From NCBI GenBank assembly GCA_028279995.1, contig JANQMQ010000698.1:1-5021 (forward strand): a DNA stretch of 5,021 nt, given 5' to 3'. Shown here piece after piece: positions 1 through 4,333 of this stretch. Source of the stretch: Candidatus Phaeomarinibacter sp. GTDB taxonomy: Bacteria > Pseudomonadota > Alphaproteobacteria > CGMCC-115125. Position 1 is the stretch's first letter. Each line of letters starts with the position of its first letter. The notes below the pieces were generated by a model. That model had not been told where the DNA came from. It made no database searches and saw nothing but the letters and a program-made list of their open reading frames with translations. The position numbers and the translations under genes were made by a program.

Positions 1-158
1 TCAAGAACGGCAACACGATGAAGATCTCGTTCGGGTATCGCGGGCAGCGCATTGATGCACCGGTCTCCCTGACAGGGTTCACGGCAGCCTATGATGCGAT
101 TACGGCCCGCAAGCCGGTCGCGACTGAGCCATCGCTCGCACCAACGATAGCTCAGTAA
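1..158 (+). CDS. 3' end of an IalB-like (invasion-associated locus B family) protein, partial
   Basis: Only the last 51 codons are in the window, read from base 3 to the TAA at 156-158; the start lies upstream. The visible tail includes KISFGYRGQRIDAPVSLTGF followed by TAAYDAI. The PVSL-GF-AAYDA pattern near the C-terminus is what I associate with IalB-family proteins, small secreted or periplasmic proteins common in Alphaproteobacteria and first noted in Bartonella for erythrocyte invasion. In free-living species the role is not well defined. After this block comes a short Pro/Ala/Thr-rich tail (KPVATEPSLAPTIAQ) that is probably disordered. An imperfect hairpin covers the last codons and the stop. 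The gene converges on a small minus-strand gene 43 bases further on. The family call rests on a short C-terminal match by memory, so it is moderate; the reading frame itself is well supported. Confidence 0.6.
   Translation, partial: KNGNTMKISFGYRGQRIDAPVSLTGFTAAYDAITARKPVATEPSLAPTIAQ
123..156 (+). terminator. Imperfect hairpin across the stop codon, possible U-tract-less terminator
   Basis: ACTGAGC (123-129) pairs with GCTCAGT (150-156). After a C/A mismatch, ATCG (131-134) pairs with CGAT (145-148), leaving a 10-base loop. The stem runs into the TAA of the IalB-like gene. No T-run follows, so it is not a standard intrinsic terminator. It could protect the 3' end or act as a weak terminator between convergent genes, or be a chance result of codon choice. 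Confidence 0.3.
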
Positions 159-201
159 CGCACAAATTGCCTAGGCCAAGGCGCGTGGCAGGGCGGAACG
201 G

Positions 202-333
202 CTAATCGGCTGAGGAGGAGCCGAAAGGGACAGACCTGTCTGCCGACACCATTGAGCAGACAAAAAGCGTGACGGCGAATGACACCATGCCGACACCGAC
301 GAGCGCGAGATAAGCGATATTTCCTGTATCCAT
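202..333 (-). CDS. Small single-pass membrane protein, 43 aa, function unknown
   Basis: The protein begins MDTGNIAYLALVGVGMVSF and ends SADRSVPFGSSSAD. Residues about 6-29 form one uninterrupted hydrophobic stretch long enough to cross the membrane, with a single Cys at residue 26. The remaining tail is short, polar and Ser-rich. I chose the ATG at 331-333 because an AAGGGAG Shine-Dalgarno lies 8 bases before it. A longer reading of 61 residues from a TTG at 387 would add a charged, non-hydrophobic leader, has no comparable ribosome site, and would start upstream of the predicted transcription start. Upstream there is a perfect inverted repeat and an FNR/FixK-type box with a plausible -10, suggesting oxygen-responsive expression. 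I do not recognise the family. It does not resemble CydX, CcoQ or CcoS as I know them. Being short, it could still be spurious, but the ribosome site, membrane segment and upstream signals together argue for a real gene. Confidence 0.65.
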   Translation of the reverse strand: MDTGNIAYLALVGVGMVSFAVTLFVCSMVSADRSVPFGSSSAD

Positions 334-341
334 CGGATCAA

Positions 342-348
342 CTCCCTT
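342..348 (-). promoter_or_regulatory. Shine-Dalgarno of the small membrane protein gene
   Basis: On the minus strand this reads AAGGGAG, 8 bases before the ATG at 331-333. It fixes the 43-residue start over the longer TTG start at 387. It sits only two bases from the inverted repeat at 351-370. Confidence 0.65.
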
Positions 349-350
349 TG

Positions 351-370
351 GCGCATACCCCCGTATGCGC
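351..370 (-). promoter_or_regulatory. Perfect 8-bp inverted repeat in the leader of the small gene
   Basis: The arms GCGCATAC (351-358) and GTATGCGC (363-370) are exact reverse complements around four C (GGGG in the minus-strand transcript). If the transcript starts near 381, the hairpin lies in the roughly 48-nt leader, two bases upstream of the Shine-Dalgarno, where it could affect ribosome access or mRNA stability. At the DNA level it could instead be an operator for a dimeric regulator just downstream of the promoter. The symmetry is seen directly; its role is inferred. Confidence 0.5.
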
Positions 371-380
371 ATCCGTGACA

Positions 381-430
381 GATACAAATGCTAGGTGGAC
401 GCGAAGCCGGGTTGCGTTGATCTAGATCAG
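381..430 (-). promoter_or_regulatory. Candidate FNR/FixK-type (class II) promoter of the small membrane protein gene
   Basis: Bases 417-430 read TTGATCTAGATCAG, matching nine of the ten fixed positions of the FNR/FixK consensus TTGAT-N4-ATCAA; the inner 12 bases (418-429) are a perfect palindrome. On the minus strand a TAGCAT hexamer (388-393) is a passable -10 and would place the transcription start near 381. The box centre is then about 42.5 bases upstream, close to the -41.5 typical of FNR class II activation, where the box replaces the -35. The box starts about 80 bases before the ATG and lies just beyond the stop of the upstream minus-strand gene. FNR/FixK proteins activate genes under low oxygen, often via Fe-S or cascade control. 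Whether this host has such a regulator cannot be seen here. Confidence 0.55.
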
Positions 431-440
431 TCGCCGGTCG

Positions 441-1163
441 CTAGTCGGCCTTTGAAGGTGCGACCAACGCGCGCAGCCAGGACAGAAACGAGTTGTCCCG
501 CAGGAAGTAGCGCTCAAGTTTCGACATTTCGGCCTCCAGCGCCTCCGGGTCGGCATAGAGGTCCTGCCGCTTTCGGATGTCGCGCTCAGGGTCTAGCTCA
601 CGGACCACACGGGCCGGATTGCCGGCTGCAATCACATTGGCGGGAATAGATTTGGACACGACTGAGCCGGCACCGATCACCGAGTTCTCGCCGATGGTGA
701 CACCCTTGCAGACCTTCACGCCGTAGCCGAGCCAGACATTCTTCTCCAGGACGATCGGCTTGTGGGCATCCTGTTCGCTGGTGCGGTCATATACGTGATG
801 CCAGTCCGAGTCGGAGATATAGACCTCGCCGGCGATCATCGTGTTGTCGCCGATGGTGACGTGTTCTGACGACAGAATGCGGGTCCCCGGACTAATCAGC
901 ACATAGTCACCCATATCAATCCGGCCTTCGCGGTCGGCACTTGTCCAGACGGTGAAGGTAATGGGGTAGGCGGGTGTCGTCCGCAGCGTGGCGCATCTGC
1001 CCAGGGAGATGTTCGGACCGTACAGGCTCACATATTTTGGGTGGCCTGCATCCAGATGCGGTCCCACGGACTCAAACTGTGGCTCCAGAAAATGTCTTGC
1101 CCACGCGCGCTGATAGCGGAGGTGCAGTTGCTTCACCCAGAAGGGGCGGTGGTCTTTACGCAC
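441..1163 (-). CDS. Hexapeptide-repeat (LbH fold) acyltransferase
   Basis: The 240-residue protein is an acyltransferase of the left-handed beta-helix superfamily (LacA/NodL/CysE/WbbJ-like), trimeric enzymes that usually transfer acetyl from acetyl-CoA to a sugar or other small acceptor in the cytoplasm. The N-terminal 70 residues (RKDHRPFWVKQLHLRYQRAW) precede the coil. Hexapeptide-type repeats run from about residue 81 to 185 (IDMGDYVLISPG, VTIGDNTMIAG, VTIGENSVIGAGSVV), closing with AAGNPARVVREL, the usual end of the CoA-binding coil. The DSDWHHVYDR loop (about 118-127) projects from the coil and holds His122/His123, the likely catalytic base. A predicted helical C-terminus follows. I chose the GTG at 1161-1163 because AAGGGA lies 7 bases upstream and MRKDHRP looks like the family N-terminus; the frame opens to a TTG at 1199. 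Acceptor substrate unknown. Other envelope-sugar genes are absent nearby. It is divergent from the ene-reductase gene. Confidence 0.85.
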   Translation of the reverse strand: MRKDHRPFWVKQLHLRYQRAWARHFLEPQFESVGPHLDAGHPKYVSLYGPNISLGRCATLRTTPAYPITFTVWTSADREGRIDMGDYVLISPGTRILSSEHVTIGDNTMIAGEVYISDSDWHHVYDRTSEQDAHKPIVLEKNVWLGYGVKVCKGVTIGENSVIGAGSVVSKSIPANVIAAGNPARVVRELDPERDIRKRQDLYADPEALEAEMSKLERYFLRDNSFLSWLRALVAPSKAD

Positions 1164-1280
1164 GGGTTTGTCCCTTGTTGTTGTGAAGCGTGGTCCCAAT
1201 ATCTGCGCACATTAGCCCATTCCCGGAAATGCTGCTAAATACGCAGCGAACTCATTTCCCCACTGATTACGCGGATTATC
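1164..1280. promoter_or_regulatory. Divergent intergenic region between acyltransferase and ene-reductase
   Basis: These 117 bases must hold the promoters of two divergent genes, the minus-strand acyltransferase and the plus-strand ene-reductase. I see no strong sigma-70 pair. Weak options on the plus strand are TTGTTG (1175-1180) with AATATC (1198-1203) at 17-base spacing, and a TAAATA hexamer (1236-1241). The latter sits in the loop of a small inverted repeat, GCTGC (1231-1235) and GCAGC (1243-1247), which might be an operator, though five-base arms are easily due to chance. Confidence 0.35.
1171..1176 (-). promoter_or_regulatory. Shine-Dalgarno that decides the acyltransferase start
   Basis: On the minus strand this reads AAGGGA, 7 bases before the GTG at 1161-1163. 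No similar site precedes the more upstream in-frame TTG at 1197-1199, which supports the shorter 240-residue product. Confidence 0.55.
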
Positions 1281-2387
1281 ATGACCTCAGTAGATACGCT
1301 TTTTCGGCCGTTCAAGCTCGGCAATCTCTCGCTTTCCAACCGCATCGTCATGGCTCCCATGACGCGCAGCCAGTCTCCCAACCAGATCCCGGGACAGAAC
1401 GTGGCGGACTACTACCGCCGCCGTGCGGAAGCCGAAGTTGGCCTCATCATCACCGAAGGCACGACCGTGGATCATCCGGTCGCAAGCTTTGATACCAACG
1501 TTCCGGCGTTCCATGGCGAAGCCTCCCTTGCAGGCTGGGCGAACGTTGTGAAGGAAGTCCATTCCGTCGGCGGCAAGATCATGCCGCAGCTGTGGCATGT
1601 GGGCATGATGCGTAAGCCGGGCACGGGCCCGAACCCTGACCTGCCAAGTGCGGGCCCGTCCGGCCTGCTGAAGCCCGGCAAGCAGGTGGCCGAGCCGATG
1701 ACGGAAAACGATGTCGCTGATCTCATCGCGGCATTTGCCAAGGGTGCTGCAGACGCACAGCGCATCGGGTTCGACGGCATCGAAATCCATGGTGCTCACG
1801 GCTACATCGTCGATCAGTTCTTCTGGGAAGGCACCAACGAGCGGACCGACGCCTTTGGTGGCAACCAGATCAAGCGGGCGCATCTGGGTGAAGAGATCGT
1901 CAAGGCCTGCCGCGCGGCCACCGGCCCGGACTTCCCGATCATCCTGCGGTTCTCCCAGTGGAAGCAGCAGGACTATGACGCGCGGTTGGCTCCGACGCAG
2001 GACGAACTTGCAGCCTTCCTGGAGCCCCTGACCGCTGCTGGCGTCGACATCTTCCATTGCTCCACCCGCCGCTTCTGGGAGCCCGAGTTCGAAGGCTCAA
2101 CCCTGAACCTGGCCGGCTGGACAAAGAAACTGACCGGCAAGCCGACGATCTCTGTCGGCAGCGTCAGCCTCAACGAAGAATTCATTGCAACCTTCGCCGG
2201 CATGGATGCTGCCAATGATGAAGGCCATATGGATGATCTTCTGGAACGCATGGAAGCGGACGAGTTTGACCTCATTGCCGTAGGCCGCGCTCTCATCAGC
2301 GACCATGAATGGGCGGCGAAGATTCACAAGGGCCAGTTCGACAATCTGAACCCGTTCACCAAGGAAGCACTCGCAACTCTGTACTAG
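1281..2387 (+). CDS. Old Yellow Enzyme family NADH:flavin oxidoreductase (ene-reductase)
   Basis: The 368-residue protein is a full-length FMN-dependent (beta/alpha)8-barrel enzyme of the OYE/YqjM group (COG1902), whose members reduce activated C=C bonds in enones, nitro compounds or related electrophiles using NAD(P)H in the cytoplasm. Visible landmarks are FRPFKLGNLSLSNRIVMAPMTRS at the start (Thr28 near the flavin), QLWHVGMM at about 103-110, and IEIHGAHGYIVDQF at 167-180. In the last, His170 and His173 are the substrate-anchoring pair and Tyr175 the usual proton donor. These are followed by NERTDAFGG (186-194), Arg223, and IAVGRALI (332-339) for FMN phosphate. The HCSTRRFWEPEF segment (259-270) marks a subfamily with this tryptophan/phenylalanine-rich loop. 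The natural substrate cannot be told. The ATG at 1281 has only a weak ribosome site (GCGGA) but gives the expected N-terminus. Two hairpins follow its TAG stop. Confidence 0.93.
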   Translation: MTSVDTLFRPFKLGNLSLSNRIVMAPMTRSQSPNQIPGQNVADYYRRRAEAEVGLIITEGTTVDHPVASFDTNVPAFHGEASLAGWANVVKEVHSVGGKIMPQLWHVGMMRKPGTGPNPDLPSAGPSGLLKPGKQVAEPMTENDVADLIAAFAKGAADAQRIGFDGIEIHGAHGYIVDQFFWEGTNERTDAFGGNQIKRAHLGEEIVKACRAATGPDFPIILRFSQWKQQDYDARLAPTQDELAAFLEPLTAAGVDIFHCSTRRFWEPEFEGSTLNLAGWTKKLTGKPTISVGSVSLNEEFIATFAGMDAANDEGHMDDLLERMEADEFDLIAVGRALISDHEWAAKIHKGQFDNLNPFTKEALATLY

Positions 2388-2415
2388 GGACCGCTTGACG
2401 GAGCGCCGTCGGTCC
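2388..2415 (+). terminator. Bulged hairpin right after the ene-reductase stop, possible terminator
   Basis: GGACCG (2388-2393) pairs with CGGTCC (2410-2415) and ACGG (2398-2401) with CCGT (2406-2409), with an AGCG loop and a CTTG bulge on the 5' side. The stem starts one base after the stop codon, and a short TTTT (2420-2423) follows four bases beyond it. This is an intrinsic-terminator-like arrangement but with a short T-run and a bulge, so it may be leaky. The same bases contain TTGACG (2395-2400) with CATTTT 17 bases on, a weak alternative promoter reading for the next gene. Confidence 0.4.
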
Positions 2416-2424
2416 GACATTTTG

Positions 2425-2452
2425 CGGGGAGGCATGGCGACATGCCTCCCCG
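2425..2452. terminator. Perfect 12-bp inverted repeat, hairpin without a U-tract
   Basis: CGGGGAGGCATG (2425-2436) and CATGCCTCCCCG (2441-2452) are exact reverse complements around a GCGA loop. The stem is long and GC-rich. No T-run follows on either strand, so it is not a standard Rho-independent terminator. It may back up the preceding hairpin, stabilise the 3' end of the ene-reductase mRNA, or attenuate transcription into the next gene. Its 12-bp perfection makes chance unlikely. Confidence 0.55.
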
Positions 2453-2540
2453 TCCGCGGAAAGGGCTGCGCCCGTCCACGATCAGAATTGATCCAGCATC
2501 GATTTCCTTGCCTGACTGGCGGACACAGGCAAATGACCCG

Positions 2541-2546
2541 AAGGGG
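2541..2546 (+). promoter_or_regulatory. Shine-Dalgarno that decides the DUF1835 gene start
   Basis: AAGGGG lies 6 bases before the ATG at 2553. The alternative in-frame ATG at 2442 falls inside the right arm of the 2425-2452 hairpin and would add 37 residues of low-complexity, basic, family-unlike sequence. Confidence 0.6.
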
Positions 2547-2552
2547 AATCGT

Positions 2553-3842
2553 ATGCCATCAGACCAGCCAATCCATTCGCACGACCATTTCCATGGCCGC
2601 CTGAACCTTGAGCAGCAGAAGCGCCGCGCCAAGGAACTTCTTAAGAGCATCCAAGCAGGCGAACCTGATGCGCTGACGCGCCTGGCTGCACACCTCGAGT
2701 GTGAGGCAGACACAGCCAAGCTCGCAGATGCCCAACTTGTTCTTGCCCGGGAAAATGGCTTTGCCAGCTGGCCCAAGCTCAAACTTCACTGTGACGTGCT
2801 GGCGGAAAAACACCGGCAGGCTGAAGCGGGGACACTTCCTGTTCTGGACGCCCCGGAGACGCTGCACATCAGATGCGGATCAGATATCCGGCGCACGCTC
2901 AAGATCGCCGGGTTCAAAGGCGATTTCCTTGAGTTCGCGGATCCATTCTGTCAGGGGCCGGTTCCCGCCGGATCCCGGGAGGTTTTGCTGGCCGCGCGCG
3001 CTGATTTCGTTTCGCGTGCTTACAGCATTGATCCAAAGGACGCGGAAGCCCGCCAGCAGAAGGAACATGCCGCACTCGCGGCAGCCTCGAGCCATGACCA
3101 CGTGGTGCTCTGGTTTGAGCACGACAGCTACGACCAGCTGATCCTTGCATATCTGCTTGATCATTTTGCAAACGTAGCACGACCGACCAAGCTGGAACTG
3201 ATCTGTGTGGATCAGGTGCCCGGTGTGCCGGGTTTCACCGGCCTAGGACAACTGGCGCCCGAGGTCCTTATCTGGTTGTGGGAGAACCACAGGCAACCGG
3301 TTTTGGAGGCTCATAGGAAACTGGGGCAGGAGGCGTGGGCCGCAATACGCAATCCTGATCCATACATCTTGCTCGCCCTGTCCAACACCTCGACGGACCC
3401 TGTCCCTCAGATGGGGCCCGCGCTCAGGCGGCATCTGCAGGAGCTTCCAGCGGCTCACACCGGCCTTTCGCTGACGCAGACACTGGTCCTGCAGATACTT
3501 GCAGATCGGGGTGCCATGCCAGCAGGACGGATCTTCGGGACCCTGGTTCGCGAATATGAGCCACTGCCGTTTCTGGGTGATCTGATGTTCTGGCATACGC
3601 TCGTCGATCTGCAGGACTGCGATCCTGCGCCACTTGACGTATCAGACACGCATTTGCCCTGGCCGGAGCGAATGGTTGACATCAGCGCCCACGGAGCCGA
3701 TCTCCTGTCGGGCAAGCAGGACTTTATGCAGTCCTACGAGGGCAAAAGATGGGTTGGCGGCGTGTGCATTGATCCGCACAATGAAGGCTTGAAAACCTAT
3801 CGGTGGGACCTGTCTGACGACGGGCAGCTGAGCATCACCTGA
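2553..3842 (+). CDS. DUF1835-type protein with an ankyrin-protein-like N-terminal segment
   Basis: The 429-residue protein has two recognisable parts. Residues about 20-80 (RRAKELLKSIQAGEPDALTRL, then LADAQLVLARENGFASWPKLK) match the short helical segment found at the N-terminus of many bacterial ankyrin-repeat proteins, but no ankyrin repeats follow. From about 103 the sequence fits DUF1835: LHIRCGSDIRRTLKIAGFKGDF, then DPFCQGPVP (130-138), VVLWFEHDSYDQLILAYLL (184-202) and LELICVD. A GFTGLGQLAPEVL stretch (227-239) follows, and then a C-terminal region with a winged-helix-like LTQTLVLQILADRG (307-320). DUF1835 proteins have no established biochemical role that I know of; conserved acidic and His residues (WFEHDSYDQ) look like a functional site. 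The extreme N-terminus is His-rich (HSHDHFHG). No signal peptide or membrane segment is visible, so it is probably cytoplasmic. The next gene begins 32 bases later, suggesting co-transcription. Confidence 0.8.
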   Translation: MPSDQPIHSHDHFHGRLNLEQQKRRAKELLKSIQAGEPDALTRLAAHLECEADTAKLADAQLVLARENGFASWPKLKLHCDVLAEKHRQAEAGTLPVLDAPETLHIRCGSDIRRTLKIAGFKGDFLEFADPFCQGPVPAGSREVLLAARADFVSRAYSIDPKDAEARQQKEHAALAAASSHDHVVLWFEHDSYDQLILAYLLDHFANVARPTKLELICVDQVPGVPGFTGLGQLAPEVLIWLWENHRQPVLEAHRKLGQEAWAAIRNPDPYILLALSNTSTDPVPQMGPALRRHLQELPAAHTGLSLTQTLVLQILADRGAMPAGRIFGTLVREYEPLPFLGDLMFWHTLVDLQDCDPAPLDVSDTHLPWPERMVDISAHGADLLSGKQDFMQSYEGKRWVGGVCIDPHNEGLKTYRWDLSDDGQLSIT

Positions 3843-3874
3843 CGGGGTGCATCACGTGGAACAACGGGAGCCAC

Positions 3875-4333
3875 ATGCTTCAACTGGAATTCGGCCCGGG
3901 CCATCAGGTCTGGCAATATCTTGAACGCGGCGTGCAGATCGTTATCGGTGTGTCCGCCATCAGTACCATCACGTTTCTGGGCGAAGTATGGGGGTCTGAA
4001 AGTGTTCCCTATGAGGCGGTTTTCATCGCGCTCTGGTGGCTTGGCTACGGCTTCATGATTGCCCTGATGCCCACACCCCTGTGCTGGGCGCTTGTACCGA
4101 TCCTCGGGCAGCCGTCGGACAAGGACCCGAAACGGCGGAGCATTCTACAAGGCTGGGCGGTCTTCTCGTTGATCGCTCCGCTGGTCGTGTCGTTGTGGAT
4201 GTTCATGTATGCGGCCGAGTACATGATCTTTCATCTGGCAGACGCGCAAGGCATCGACTATTCGCAGACGGACCTGTTTCAGCCGGACTATGAAGACAAA
4301 CATGAAAACAACTCTGCCGGAGGAACGCCGTAG
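3875..4333 (+). CDS. Small polytopic membrane protein, 152 aa, function unknown
   Basis: Hydrophobic stretches at about residues 20-38 (VQIVIGVSAISTITFLGEVW), 47-78 (a long one from EAVFIALWWLGYGFMIAL through LCWALVPILG, perhaps a helix plus re-entrant part around the prolines) and 93-120 (WAVFSLIAPLVVSLWMFMYA onward) predict three or four membrane passes. A basic loop SDKDPKRRS (81-89) lies between the last two and is likely cytoplasmic. The C-terminal 30 residues are polar and acidic. The ATG at 3875 is preceded by CGGGAG five bases upstream. I recognise no family. It lies 32 bases after the DUF1835 gene, and its TAG stop overlaps the GTG start of the VOC gene by one base, so it belongs to that transcript and is probably translationally coupled to the next gene. 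Confidence 0.8.
   Translation: MLQLEFGPGHQVWQYLERGVQIVIGVSAISTITFLGEVWGSESVPYEAVFIALWWLGYGFMIALMPTPLCWALVPILGQPSDKDPKRRSILQGWAVFSLIAPLVVSLWMFMYAAEYMIFHLADAQGIDYSQTDLFQPDYEDKHENNSAGGTP
4319..4324 (+). promoter_or_regulatory. Shine-Dalgarno of the VOC gene within the preceding coding region
   Basis: GGAGGA lies 8 bases before the GTG at 4333-4335 and inside the last codons of the membrane-protein gene. Its strength supports the GTG start and the 1-base TAGTG stop/start overlap, typical of translational coupling. Confidence 0.75.

Noticed and set aside
169..176. GCCTAGGC palindrome between the convergent IalB-like and small genes
   Set aside because: An eight-base palindrome without a loop or extended arms is expected by chance and suggests no terminator or operator.
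395..649. Plus-strand 84-codon open frame opposite the acyltransferase 3' end
   Set aside because: It overlaps a convincing gene on the other strand, has low-complexity Arg/Pro/Ala composition and no ribosome site.
1287..2057. Minus-strand 256-codon open frame inside the ene-reductase gene
   Set aside because: The plus-strand frame encodes a complete OYE enzyme. The antisense frame is a by-product of GC-rich codon usage and shows no recognisable domain.
2097..2435. Minus-strand 112-codon frame starting in the 2425-2452 hairpin
   Set aside because: It is mostly antisense to the ene-reductase, with no family resemblance and no promoter or ribosome site that stands out.
2486..2505. TTGATCCAGCATCGA as a second FNR-type box upstream of the DUF1835 gene
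   Set aside because: The half-sites are five bases apart rather than four, and the second half is ATCGA rather than ATCAA, so it does not fit.
2442..2552. Upstream extension of the DUF1835 protein by 37 residues
   Set aside because: The ATG lies in a strong hairpin arm, the extra residues look non-coding, and the ATG at 2553 has a better ribosome site and the expected N-terminus.
4036..4293. Plus-strand 85-codon frame within the membrane-protein gene
   Set aside because: It is an out-of-frame shadow of the 3875-4333 gene, which has the ribosome site and hydrophobic segments.
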